From Intrasporangium calvum (lineage in GTDB: Bacteria > Actinomycetota > Actinomycetes > Actinomycetales > Dermatophilaceae): a stretch of 64,000 nucleotides of DNA. The notes beneath the pieces are model-generated. The model was not told where the DNA came from. It did not search any database and saw only the letters and a list, made by a program, of their open reading frames with translations. The translations under genes and the position numbers were made by a program. Location: positions 1-64,000 of the forward strand of contig NZ_JAPFQL010000003.1 of the NCBI RefSeq assembly GCF_028446585.1, in the 5' to 3' direction. Shown here in pieces: positions 27,141 through 36,293 of the stretch (the first letter of the stretch is position 1; every line of letters begins with the position of its first letter).

Positions 27141-30100
27141 GCAAACGCCGAGGTCAGCTGAGCACCGCCGGCACCCCAGGGATCCAGCATCACCGCCACA
27201 GCGAGAATGAATCCAGCGGTGACGATGGCCGGGCCCGCGACTGGCCGAAGGTGGCGGCTGACGAGGTGGATGCCGACAGCGGCCAGGACTGCGACGCAGC
27301 CGACCCAGCCGGCATTCAACAGCGCCGCGACCACGACGACCGCAGCCGCCAGCCGGCCCCCTCCGGAGCTGCTCACCGGGATGACGTCGTCTCGCGACCA
27401 ACGGCGCACCGCTGCGAAGAGGATGAGGAGCAGGAGCTCCGCTCCGACGACCAACCCCAGGGCATACGGCCGCTGGGCGACGAACTCACGGCCGATCATG
27501 GTCGCCGGACCGGCCGGAATTACCCAGGCCTGCTGCCAGCCGTTGACCCGCACTGCCTGCAACTCGGTTCCCTCCGGCGTGGTGGCCACCCAGGCGTCGT
27601 TGAAGTTGTGCGGCATCACGATGAGACCAGTCTCCTCCCGCGCGCCGACCGAGATCTTTCGCGCGCGGTCCGATTCGACGACCACTCGGACCGGAGGCGT
27701 GGCTGGTGCCGCCTGCCCGTGCTCACCCTCCTGAACGGCTCGCTTCCTGAGCAGGACGGAGCTTGGCAGGAACTCCGCACTGGCGGTTGCGATCAGCACA
27801 TGCCGGCCGGCCGACAGGCTGACGGGAGTGGACGCACCGGCGCCGCACACCTCCCAGGACAAAGGGGATCCGCGGAGGACGTCCTCCACAGTCCCCCTCA
27901 CCTGCGTCTCGTAACGGGTTCCGTCGACCCGCAGGTCAGGGCCCAGCCCGCACTCCGATCCGACGAACGCGCCCGGGTCCAGCGGCGTTCGCAGGTCCTC
28001 CGCCCCGATCAGCCGAAGTTCCGAGATCCCGACGGGAAGGACGGATCGCCAGCCGGTGCGTGCGTCCACGTTGGTGGTGGGCTGCGATCCGGTGAACGTG
28101 ATCGTCACGGAAGCCGTCCTGGTGGCCGGGAACCGCACGTAGCCCTCGCGGTCGACCGGCAGGCTGATTCTCCGCCGGTCCCCGAGCGTGACCATCACCT
28201 GACTCGGGCGACTGGCAGCAAGCGCTGGATCAACCAGGACCTGTAGGCCGGTCAGGCGACGGGCACCCGGCAGAGTCACGCGTAGCGTTGGTGCAACGTC
28301 CTCACTCCCCGCTACCCAGCCCGTTCCGACATCGCGGTCCAGCACTGCTGCCGGACGACCCGCCGGGCCGGGGACGGCACGCGAGCTCGCCGTGGCAGTG
28401 GCCCTTCCTGGCAGATCGAGAAGCGCGTCCAGACTCGCAGAGGGCCGCGGCACCACCTCGCCCGCGAACCGGTACTGGCCGCGGTCTCCCGTGGTGAAAC
28501 CTCTCCTGATCCCAGCGACCTCCTCTCCGGCCACGACACTGGATGCAGCGCAGAGCGGACGGGAACCGGCGAAGTGGCAGCCTGAGCTGCCCCCGTCCTG
28601 CACCCGGAAGGCGATGAGGTTCAGTGCACCTCGAGCTGCCGTGGTGGTGACGATGCGAGGTTCCGGCTGCACGCCCGGCACGTCAAGCTCGGCGATCGAG
28701 AAGGCGCCGTCGGCGGCTCCAGAGACGGCTGTGAGGGTGATCCGGAGGCGAGCCGTGCGTCCCTCCGGGACCTCGAGTCGCCACTCACCACCGGCCCGCA
28801 CCTCCTGCTCGATCCTCCCGGCATCGGTCGAGACCATGACGCGTGTGGGGATCGCCTCGACGGTGGACTGTCCTGAGAGGACGATCGTCGTGCCACGCAC
28901 ATCACGGGGCTCCAGGAACTGGACATCGAGCCAGGCGCCGACGCCCCGTCCGACCTCCCCGGACACCCACCGAGTGGTCGGGTCGCCGTCCAGCGCAGCT
29001 CCCGGCCAGTGGCCAGGGCCGAGTGGCAGCGTCGCCGTTGCGTCCGAAGCCGACGAAGACGCATCGACGGCCGCGACGCCCTGCCACTCCAGTACCGCAG
29101 ATGGGCGGGCACCGGTGGGCAGGTAGTCGATGGTCTTCCTCCGACTGCGAGCCTCGGCATCGGCGGCCAAGGTCTCGGACGTGTTGTTGCTCGGCCGCCC
29201 GAAGGCAACCTCGCGACGGCGCAGCCCGTCCGTCAGCACCTCGTTCACGGGGGTCAGACCGGCCGCTTCACCATCCTCCCGAAGCACCAGGGCACTCGAT
29301 CGAGAAAGGGCCGGAGTCAGACTGAAGACGTCCTCTGGACCACCGATGAGCGTGGTCACCTTCGACACCGGGACATAGCGCACCGCGCTCGCGGATCCCA
29401 CGTCGAAGACCTCGACGCTGGGATACGGCAGCAGGGTCCGTTCGCTGACCGTGAGCTCACTGCTCTCCCACTGGCTGCCGGCCGGTGGTCCGAAGGCAGC
29501 TACGCGCTTGATGCCGGCTTCGTCCAAGCTCTCGTGGACCGCCACCGGCTGCGCCGTGGCGACCGAGGCAACAAGGTCGTTCCGGACGACCACGTAGCGG
29601 ATGCCGGCCTGAGCCAGGCCCTGACGCAGCTCTGGAGACCCCGTACCGTTGCGGAGGCGTCGTTCGACCTCGTCGAGGAGACGCGTCGCTCCTGCACTAC
29701 CGAGGGGTACCGCATCCCGAACGACCAAGGGGCGCTTCATGAGAGCCTGCAGGGGCTCATCCTTGGGAGACCCCCACGTGAGATCGGCGAAGGACGCCGC
29801 CGGCACGACGAGCGCTGAGCCAGGCGCTGGCTGCGCATCCAGCCACCTCGCGACGTCCCGCCAGTGGGCGGGGATCGTCTCGTACGCCCCAGCGCGAGGC
29901 AGCGCCGACACCAAGCCGGGCGCCGCTATCACCACGATGGGTACGGCGGCTGCAACGGCCTGGACGATGCTGCTGATACCCCAGCTGTCAGCTAGCTCGA
30001 CGAGGCGGGCGGAGGCATGAGCCAGACCGAGCACCAGCGGGATGCGCAGCACCAGCTCGAACTTGTGCAGGTTTCGCAGCGGCGCGAGCGGACCATCCAG

Positions 30101-31138
30101 AAGGGCGTGAACCTGGTCCACGAACGGGCCGGGCGCCGATCGGCTGAATCCGAGTGTCAAGGCGAGGGAGCCGACCGCAAGTGCGGTCAGGAGCCAGCCG
30201 CGGGCGGGCATGTCGCGCCGGGCGAGACCAGCAAGGCCGAGGATCGCGATGGCGAAGGACACGGCGATCAGCACCGGCTGGCTGGCGAAGAGCCACCCCG
30301 TCGGCCAGCTCGCCTGTCCGTTGATGGTCAGGTAGGACAGCCACGCGGTGGTCCCCTGGATCGCCGCAACGGCGCTCGAGGTGCCAGTGGTCACTCGAGC
30401 GTCCTCGATCCAGTCCAGGAACGGTGGGCTGTACCTGCCGAGCACCAGGAGTGGGACCAGCCACCACGCGGCGGCCATGAGGCAGGCACCCAACCAGAGG
30501 ACGAACGTGCGGACCCTGCTCCACCTGCCCGGTTGAGTCAGCAGCCACAGCGTCGGGAGGACCAGGGCGACCCCCGTGGCGACGGCGTTGACTCCACCGA
30601 TCAGCCCAAACGCCGCCGCCGAGCGAGCGACCCGGCCGAGGAGTGGGCGAGGGGCCGGATCCACCAGGGGCACCAGCACCCAGGGCGCCAGCGCCATGGG
30701 CCAGACCTCCACCGACGTGATCGCCACCTCGCTGAGGAAGCGCGGGCTGAGCGCAAATACCAACGCGGCGAAGTACCGTGTCCATGGGGTGCCGATGCCC
30801 AGGACGGTGCCCAACCGCCACAGGCCGAGGAAGGCGACGCAGAGGATGAGCGCCCACCAGAGCCGTTGGATCAGCCACTCAGGCAGGCCCAAGACGTCGA
30901 GGAACCAGTGAAACGGGCCTACGGGGAAGAGGTAGCCGTAGGCCTGGTTCTGCAGCTGGCCGAGCGAGCTCCCGTCCCAGACCGTCAGCGCTCTGCTGAG
31001 GAACGACGCGGGGTTGGCGGTCAGGTCGAGCTTCGTGTCCGGCACGATGAGTCCCGGCGCCTGGTGGAGGCAGAGCGCCGCCAACAGGAAGCAGGCCGAG
31101 AGCAGCCGGAATCGCCAGACTGAGCGCTCCGCCGTCAT
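27044..31138 (-). CDS. AftD-like alpha-(1->3)-arabinofuranosyltransferase (DUF3367)
   Basis: At 1364 residues this is the largest envelope enzyme in the window. The N-terminal ~420 residues form a GT-C membrane domain; the conserved first-loop acidic segment VPDTKLDLTANPASFL matches AftD/DUF3367, where an Asp is catalytic. The long extracytoplasmic middle contains discoidin-like carbohydrate-binding regions (for example DGDPTTRWVSGEVG), and at least four helices close the protein. AftD adds alpha-1,3-arabinofuranose branches in mycobacterial arabinan using decaprenyl-phosphoarabinose; the true acceptor here is unknown. The ATG at 31138 overlaps the methyltransferase stop by four bases. Confidence 0.87.
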   Translation of the reverse strand: MTAERSVWRFRLLSACFLLAALCLHQAPGLIVPDTKLDLTANPASFLSRALTVWDGSSLGQLQNQAYGYLFPVGPFHWFLDVLGLPEWLIQRLWWALILCVAFLGLWRLGTVLGIGTPWTRYFAALVFALSPRFLSEVAITSVEVWPMALAPWVLVPLVDPAPRPLLGRVARSAAAFGLIGGVNAVATGVALVLPTLWLLTQPGRWSRVRTFVLWLGACLMAAAWWLVPLLVLGRYSPPFLDWIEDARVTTGTSSAVAAIQGTTAWLSYLTINGQASWPTGWLFASQPVLIAVSFAIAILGLAGLARRDMPARGWLLTALAVGSLALTLGFSRSAPGPFVDQVHALLDGPLAPLRNLHKFELVLRIPLVLGLAHASARLVELADSWGISSIVQAVAAAVPIVVIAAPGLVSALPRAGAYETIPAHWRDVARWLDAQPAPGSALVVPAASFADLTWGSPKDEPLQALMKRPLVVRDAVPLGSAGATRLLDEVERRLRNGTGSPELRQGLAQAGIRYVVVRNDLVASVATAQPVAVHESLDEAGIKRVAAFGPPAGSQWESSELTVSERTLLPYPSVEVFDVGSASAVRYVPVSKVTTLIGGPEDVFSLTPALSRSSALVLREDGEAAGLTPVNEVLTDGLRRREVAFGRPSNNTSETLAADAEARSRRKTIDYLPTGARPSAVLEWQGVAAVDASSSASDATATLPLGPGHWPGAALDGDPTTRWVSGEVGRGVGAWLDVQFLEPRDVRGTTIVLSGQSTVEAIPTRVMVSTDAGRIEQEVRAGGEWRLEVPEGRTARLRITLTAVSGAADGAFSIAELDVPGVQPEPRIVTTTAARGALNLIAFRVQDGGSSGCHFAGSRPLCAASSVVAGEEVAGIRRGFTTGDRGQYRFAGEVVPRPSASLDALLDLPGRATATASSRAVPGPAGRPAAVLDRDVGTGWVAGSEDVAPTLRVTLPGARRLTGLQVLVDPALAASRPSQVMVTLGDRRRISLPVDREGYVRFPATRTASVTITFTGSQPTTNVDARTGWRSVLPVGISELRLIGAEDLRTPLDPGAFVGSECGLGPDLRVDGTRYETQVRGTVEDVLRGSPLSWEVCGAGASTPVSLSAGRHVLIATASAEFLPSSVLLRKRAVQEGEHGQAAPATPPVRVVVESDRARKISVGAREETGLIVMPHNFNDAWVATTPEGTELQAVRVNGWQQAWVIPAGPATMIGREFVAQRPYALGLVVGAELLLLILFAAVRRWSRDDVIPVSSSGGGRLAAAVVVVAALLNAGWVGCVAVLAAVGIHLVSRHLRPVAGPAIVTAGFILAVAVMLDPWGAGGAQLTSAFAQFVAWLLLVVVGTSAVTGGEIGPVGTSPRDA

Positions 31139-31881
31139 CGAGGCCGCAGGACGATCACCGCGTTCCAACTGCTGACCTCACGGACTCCCGGCACCCGGAT
31201 GACCCAGTGCGCCCACGACGGATGGTAGCGCGGCAGCATGGCGACGATGTCCGCGCGTCCCTCGCGCTCCAAGCGGTTGGCCCAACGACTCATCCGCGCG
31301 ACGGAGCATGCGAAGAGGGTCCGTCCGAAGTCGTTCTTCGGGCGCCTGCCGTTGCGTCGCGCATAGCGATCTGCCGCCCGGCGCCCACCGACGTAGTGCC
31401 AGGGCGCGGTCTCGTGACCGCCCCACGGCGAGAGCCAAGGCGTCCACGACAGGTACACCAGGCCGCCCGGTCGGGTGACGCGAACCAGTTCGTCGGCCAT
31501 CTCCTCAGGGGTGCGGACATGCTCGAGCACGTTGCTTGAATAGGCGACGTCCACGGCTCCCGACCGGAGCGGCAAGGCGAGTCCGGAGGCTCGCAACATG
31601 TTGCGGCCGGCTTCGCCACGGGCGTTGAGCTCACCGACGTCAGGGTCCAGGCCCGCATACCTCGCTCCGGCTGCCGCGAAGGCATCGGCAAAGTAGCCGG
31701 GCCCACCCCCCACGTCGATGACGGTGGCGTCACGAAGGCTGATCCAACGCTGGAGCTGCCTGACGGAGTCCTGGGCAAGCAGGGAGTAGAAGTGGTCGGG
31801 ATCGGTCTGCTCGACACGGAAGGCGCGGAAGAGCTGGAGAGAGCGACGAACAGACCCGTCGCGCTCCAGGACGTGCGTCAT
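31135..31881 (-). CDS. Class I SAM-dependent methyltransferase (Rv0224c-like)
   Basis: The 248-residue protein has motif I TVIDVGGGPGYFADAFAAAG (about residues 53-72), GLDPDVGEL, ALPLRSGAVDVAYSSNVLEH and VTRPGGLVYLSWTPWLSPWGGHE. The GGHE-W and RNGRRPKNDFG features resemble the cell-envelope methyltransferase Rv0224c, which lies beside a GT4 enzyme in M. tuberculosis. It probably methylates a sugar or lipid of the envelope glycan. Four-base overlaps couple it to the upstream GT4 gene and the downstream arabinosyltransferase gene. Confidence 0.85.
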   Translation of the reverse strand: MTHVLERDGSVRRSLQLFRAFRVEQTDPDHFYSLLAQDSVRQLQRWISLRDATVIDVGGGPGYFADAFAAAGARYAGLDPDVGELNARGEAGRNMLRASGLALPLRSGAVDVAYSSNVLEHVRTPEEMADELVRVTRPGGLVYLSWTPWLSPWGGHETAPWHYVGGRRAADRYARRNGRRPKNDFGRTLFACSVARMSRWANRLEREGRADIVAMLPRYHPSWAHWVIRVPGVREVSSWNAVIVLRPR

Positions 31882-33020
31882 GCCGACTCCCTCTCGGCCT
31901 TTGCCGGTGAGGTCTCCGCCCCTGCGACGACGCTCTGCAGCAGGTCGTGCCAGCGCGCCACGCTGGCGTTCCAGGTGTACCCCAGTGCCCGGTGTCGCGC
32001 AGCCTCGCCGAGGCGGGCACGCTCCGCATGGTCGTGCAGCAGCTGGGCCGCCGCCGCCGCCAGGTCGGCTGACTCATGAACCAGGACGCCAGTCTGCCCA
32101 TCGAGGATCGACTCAGACAGGCCACCGGCGCCGTGGTGGGCGATGGTAGGCACTCCGTGGGACGCCGCCTCGACGACGTTCAGCCCCCACCCCTCCTTGG
32201 CGCTGGGGGCGAGAGCCACCCATGCCCGAGCAAGCTCGCGGTGCTTGGTGATCTCGTCGACATACCCGAGCACGTGCACCTGGTCGCTCACCCCGGCCTC
32301 TGCGGCGTGCCGTTCGATGGCAGAGCGCCACCAGCCGTCACCGACGACCCGCAACTGGAGCCGGGGGAACTCGTCACGCAGCCGTGCAACCACATCCACG
32401 GCGAGCTCCACTCGCTTGTGGGGCACCAGCCGGCCCAGCACCACCAACGTCGGGTCCCGGTCCTTCGCGGTCGCCAGGGCCAGAGGCCGACTCGTGCCGT
32501 TGTGGATGACGTGGATGTCGTCTGCGGCCACGCCCAGGTCCACGAGCTCGTCTCGGCTGCGCTGCGACACCGTGACGTACGGCCTGCCGCGGTAGAGGGC
32601 CGGCGCGATCCTCGACTCGATCAGCCAACCCACCCGAGCAAGGATGGGGCCGAGGACGACCGGCCACTGTTCGCGGTGCACATGGTGCACCAGCGCGATG
32701 ACCGGCCCACGGGTGACGAGCGGTGACCAGAAGGGCAGCCCGTTCTGGGTGTCGATGATGACATCGAACCTGCCGCGCGAGCGCGCCTCGCGCAGCATCG
32801 CGCTGAGCGCTCGGGGATACACCGAGAGGCGACCCCCCGCCCGTACGACCCGGTAGCCGTCGAGCGACTCGGAGGCAGGCGCCCCCGGGTGGGCTGCGCA
32901 GAAGAGGACGACGTCATGACCGAGCTGGGCCAGTCCGGTACAGATGGTTTGCGCGTAACGCTCGGCACCCCCGCCTTCGGGGTGCGTGAGGTCACGCCAG
33001 TTCAGGAAGGCGATCCGCAT
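31878..33020 (-). CDS. GT4-family glycosyltransferase
   Basis: The 380-residue cytoplasmic GT-B enzyme starts MRIAFLNWRDLTHPEGGGAE, whose GGGAERY loop is typical of GT4 donors and acceptors. It has VLGRLVPHKRVELAVDVV in the C-terminal Rossmann domain and the donor-binding APSAKEGWGLNVVEAASHG (Glu-x7-Glu type). An Rv0225-like role in building the lipid-linked glycan is inferred from its neighbours; donor and acceptor are unknown. It is the first of three overlapping genes (GT4, methyltransferase, AftD-like). Confidence 0.88.
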   Translation of the reverse strand: MRIAFLNWRDLTHPEGGGAERYAQTICTGLAQLGHDVVLFCAAHPGAPASESLDGYRVVRAGGRLSVYPRALSAMLREARSRGRFDVIIDTQNGLPFWSPLVTRGPVIALVHHVHREQWPVVLGPILARVGWLIESRIAPALYRGRPYVTVSQRSRDELVDLGVAADDIHVIHNGTSRPLALATAKDRDPTLVVLGRLVPHKRVELAVDVVARLRDEFPRLQLRVVGDGWWRSAIERHAAEAGVSDQVHVLGYVDEITKHRELARAWVALAPSAKEGWGLNVVEAASHGVPTIAHHGAGGLSESILDGQTGVLVHESADLAAAAAQLLHDHAERARLGEAARHRALGYTWNASVARWHDLLQSVVAGAETSPAKAERESA

Positions 33021-33054
33021 GAGGGGTGGGATGTCGGCGCAGAAGAGGCGCTGC

Positions 33055-33249
33055 TCAGCCCCCGTAGGGGATGAGCACTGTCGGCGCTATGGTCTGCTGG
33101 GGCCCGGTCTCGACAGCAGCGGTGTCGTTCGGCGCCTGGGCGGCGACCACTTGGACAGCGGCATAGGCCGCGCCGCCGCCTAGGAGCAGGCTGGCCAGGG
33201 CCACGACCAGGACCGCCGTACCGCCTCGTTCGCGCTGGGGATTCGACAC
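33055..33249 (-). CDS. Small single-pass membrane/secreted protein, DUF2613-like
   Basis: A 64-residue protein begins at GTG 33249, preceded by GAGGAGAT at good spacing. After a short basic start (SNPQRERGG) it has one hydrophobic helix (TAVLVVALASLLLGGGAAYA) and a short outside tail ending VLIPYGG. Size, layout and position near an AftD-like gene recall DUF2613 proteins such as Rv0236A beside aftD in M. tuberculosis. The sequence match is weak, so the family assignment is tentative; the gene itself is well supported by its ribosome binding site. Confidence 0.65.
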   Translation of the reverse strand: MSNPQRERGGTAVLVVALASLLLGGGAAYAAVQVVAAQAPNDTAAVETGPQQTIAPTVLIPYGG

Positions 33250-33326
33250 CGAAAAATCTCCTCTGGGTCCACGGCGCAACGTTGCGCTCCCTACTCCCCG
33301 GTATGTTACTGGTGTTCAGGAAAAGA

Positions 33327-34922
33327 TCAACCGGACCGGCGGGCGGTGTCGACCACATGCCAGACCTGGAACTCACGGGTGGTCAGGACTGGTAGGAGTC
33401 CGTCGGTGGGCTGCAGAGCCACACCCGGGGTGTCGCGCCACTGGACGACATGGGTGATCCCCAGGCGCGCGAGCGAGGCGGCGTCGACCTTCCCGTTCCT
33501 CCAGTCCGACGCCTCAGCGGGGTCGGCCTGCCCGACGACGAGCTCAGCTTCCCCACGGCGCACGGTGAGGTCCCGCGCCGATGTGCTGGGACCTCGTAGC
33601 GCCAAGGGAAGCGGGTCGAGGAAGACCTGGCCCCGGGCCCAGCTCGTCTGACGGAGTGGCTGCCAGGGCAGGACCAGCGCATGGCCGTCACCAACGGTGT
33701 CGACGACACTTTCCCAAGAGGGGACAAAGGTCACCCTGGTGTACGCCTGATGGAGAAGTCGCGGTGCATCGGAAGCTGCGAGGACGGCCAGAGCGACACC
33801 TCCAACCGCTGCGCCTGACGCTGCCAGCACCGACAGGGCTCCGCCCTTGCCCATGGGAGAGCGGATCAACCGGCCCAGACCAACCGGGGCCAGCAGACTC
33901 AGGGCAAAAGCTGACAAACCGAGGACACGGTGGGTGTCCCGAAACAGCGCGACGCCTGGAACGGACTGTGCGGCCGTGACCAGCGCGAGGCCAGGCGCGG
34001 TGGCCAGGGCGGCCACGAGGGCAGGGGGGCCCAGCAACGCCGTCATCGCGGGAACCCGATGATGCCCCAGAGCTGCAACCCCCAGTCCCGCCAGCATGAC
34101 AAGGACGCCCGACGCAGTGAGCGCCGGCCATCCGGCGCGCGACGGGAGGTCGGCGGCGGCAGCCCACACTCCCCCGCCGCCCAGGATATCGACGAGTTCG
34201 TCGACGCCGGTCACGCTGACGCCGAACGCGCGGGCACCGTCGGGGTCACCAGCGCCGTGGCTGCCCCGGATGGCGGGGACGAGCCACGGCAGACACCACA
34301 GGAGCGCCGACACGGCCAGGCGCATCAGGTCCGCCGAGGGTCGACCCATGTGCCACGCTGCGAGGATCGCGAAAGACGCGACAGTCAGTCCGCCGAATGG
34401 CGTCAGTGTGGCCGGGAGCGCTGCGAGCACCACCACGCCCACCCACCGCCAACCCCTGGTCTTCGCCCTCACTGCGACGAGCACCCAGGGGAGGACCGAC
34501 CAGGCCAACAGTGTGGGCGGCTGACCCAGCAGAAGCCGCTCGGCTGCATACGGGCTCCACGTCGCCAGAGCCGCCCCCACCACCACCTCCGCGGACCCTC
34601 GGCGACGGAGCAACCACGCCACTCCGCAACCGGAGAGAACGAGGCTCGCCGCGAGCATGATCTGTTGCTGCATCCCCGTGGGGAGGACAGGTGCCAGCAG
34701 CGCGGTGACCGCGTCCAGCGGCACGGCTCGCGGAGGGGACCCATCCCACCCCCAGGTGCGACTCGTCAACGATGGGGAGGGCACTGTGATGAAGTCCCGG
34801 TGGAGCAGATGGCCGGGGCCGAAAGCCGGTGCGAGCAGCAGCACCGTCATGGCCAACGTCACACAGCCGCCGAGCAGACCTCGCGCCAACTCCGCGCGCC
34901 CGGCTGCAATCATGCTCGGCAC
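33327..34922 (-). CDS. Polytopic membrane protein (Rv0226c-like), possible GT-C enzyme
   Basis: The 531-residue protein has about eleven membrane helices in the first 390 residues and an extracytoplasmic C-terminal part of about 130 residues (VDTVGDGHALVLPWQPLRQ). A conserved-looking first outside loop contains HRDFITVPSPSL. This arrangement, the size and the neighbours resemble the uncharacterised mycobacterial protein Rv0226c. It may be a glycosyltransferase or a helper of arabinan assembly; no activity can be assigned. The start is uncertain: ATG 34922 and ATG 34913 both fit. The flippase gene is divergent, about 30 bases away. Confidence 0.8.
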   Translation of the reverse strand: MPSMIAAGRAELARGLLGGCVTLAMTVLLLAPAFGPGHLLHRDFITVPSPSLTSRTWGWDGSPPRAVPLDAVTALLAPVLPTGMQQQIMLAASLVLSGCGVAWLLRRRGSAEVVVGAALATWSPYAAERLLLGQPPTLLAWSVLPWVLVAVRAKTRGWRWVGVVVLAALPATLTPFGGLTVASFAILAAWHMGRPSADLMRLAVSALLWCLPWLVPAIRGSHGAGDPDGARAFGVSVTGVDELVDILGGGGVWAAAADLPSRAGWPALTASGVLVMLAGLGVAALGHHRVPAMTALLGPPALVAALATAPGLALVTAAQSVPGVALFRDTHRVLGLSAFALSLLAPVGLGRLIRSPMGKGGALSVLAASGAAVGGVALAVLAASDAPRLLHQAYTRVTFVPSWESVVDTVGDGHALVLPWQPLRQTSWARGQVFLDPLPLALRGPSTSARDLTVRRGEAELVVGQADPAEASDWRNGKVDAASLARLGITHVVQWRDTPGVALQPTDGLLPVLTTREFQVWHVVDTARRSG

Positions 34923-34952
34923 TATGACACAGCCGATTCGCGCGCTTCACCC

Positions 34953-36281
34953 ATGGGACCGGCCGGTCGACGGCCAGATGACCCCCTGCGGGGACCGGTG
35001 ACCGGCGAGCCGGTGGCGGCCCGCCCGCGCACGGTGGCGAGGTCAGGTGCCAGCCTTCTCGTCGGAACCCTGTTCTCGAACCTGCTGTCGTACGCCTTCT
35101 TTGCCGTCCTGAGCCGCACCATCACCACGTCCGACCTGGGAGCTGTGGGCTCGATCATCAACGTCTCCGTCCTGGCGAGCGTGCCGGCGCTGGGTCTCCA
35201 ACTGGTCGCCGCCCGGATGGTTGCTCGCGCAGCAGCTGGTGACCGGACGCACGGACTGTCCGCTTCGGCCCTTGTCCGTTTCTCTCTGCTCCTCAGCACG
35301 GTGCTGGTGGTCCTCCTGGTCATGGCCACGCCCTTCGTGGCGCAGATCCTCGACGTGGACCGCGCTGTGGTCGTCGTCCTGGCCGCCTCGCTGGTCCCGA
35401 TGACGCTGACCTACCTCCTGCAGGGCGTGCTACAGGGACACGAAAGGTTCGCCGCGCTCGCGGTCGTCCTGTCCGCGGCAGGGGTGGCCAAGTTCCTCGC
35501 CGCGACAGTCGCGACAGCTCTCAGCGCGGGAGTCCTGGGCATCATCGGACTCTTCGCCGGCGGCTGGCTCGTCGTGGCCGCCCTCGCTCTCGCGCTGACG
35601 CGCCCGAGCTGGGCGCTCCTCGCCCGAGACACTCCCGAGTCCAGTGTGCACGACCACGTCCCGCGGTGGACCACCACCACGGATCAGCTGGCGCGGTCGG
35701 TCGCCCTCGCGGTGGTGCCGACGTCGGGCCTGTTCTTCCTCTCCAGCATCGACGTCATCCTCGCCAGGGTGCACCTGCCCCCAGACGACTCAGGCGAATA
35801 CATCATCGGGGCGCTGTTCACCAAAGCGGCCTTCTGGGGGATGAGCTTCCTGGCCACCTTGTTCTACCCCGGCATGGCGCAGCACCACCGCCGCCGATGG
35901 GCGCTCACCCGAGCCCTCGGCATCACCGTTCTCATCGGTGCGAGCGGTGTCGTGGCGTCCGCGGTCCTCGGCGGGCCGCTCGCCACACTGGTCGGCGGCC
36001 AGGGGTATGCCTCGGTCGGCCCGCTGCTCTGGCGGTTTACCGCCCTCGGGGTGTGCCTGTCCCTGGTGCAGGTCCTGGCTTACGCCGGGGTGGCTCGGGC
36101 GAGCGCGCCCATGGGCGTCGCCATGTGGGGGGCGAGCGCCGTGGCAGTGCTCGGCGTGGCCCGATGGCACGCCAGCATCGTCGACGTGGTCACGGTGCTC
36201 CTCGTAGTCGCAGCCGGGCTCGTCCTGGCCGGTCTCGCCATCGAAGGCCGATCCCTCGCGCGAGCGGACACCGACAGCTGA
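34953..36281 (+). CDS. MOP-superfamily polysaccharide flippase
   Basis: This ~442-residue protein has twelve or more membrane helices and the N-terminal pattern SGASLLVGTLFSNLLSYAFFAVLSRTI of Wzx/PST-type flippases, followed by LQGVLQGHERF. It probably moves a lipid-linked saccharide to the outer face of the membrane for the enzymes in this cluster. The start is uncertain: ATG 34953 lacks a clear ribosome binding site, while GTG 34998 has GGGGA close upstream and would shorten the protein by 15 residues. It converges on polA with 12 bases between stops. Confidence 0.83.
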   Translation: MGPAGRRPDDPLRGPVTGEPVAARPRTVARSGASLLVGTLFSNLLSYAFFAVLSRTITTSDLGAVGSIINVSVLASVPALGLQLVAARMVARAAAGDRTHGLSASALVRFSLLLSTVLVVLLVMATPFVAQILDVDRAVVVVLAASLVPMTLTYLLQGVLQGHERFAALAVVLSAAGVAKFLAATVATALSAGVLGIIGLFAGGWLVVAALALALTRPSWALLARDTPESSVHDHVPRWTTTTDQLARSVALAVVPTSGLFFLSSIDVILARVHLPPDDSGEYIIGALFTKAAFWGMSFLATLFYPGMAQHHRRRWALTRALGITVLIGASGVVASAVLGGPLATLVGGQGYASVGPLLWRFTALGVCLSLVQVLAYAGVARASAPMGVAMWGASAVAVLGVARWHASIVDVVTVLLVVAAGLVLAGLAIEGRSLARADTDS

Positions 36282-36293
36282 GCCTGACCTGAC

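Noticed and set aside
27461-27480. GGCATACGGCCGCTGGGCG as a further copy of the 18-bp repeat
   Set aside because: The order of the matching parts differs and it lies in the AftD-like coding region; it is not a family member.
33930-34952. Long in-frame N-terminal extension of the flippase gene
   Set aside because: It runs antisense through a convincing membrane protein gene and translates to low-complexity Arg/His/Gln-rich sequence. The flippase homology begins after 35000.
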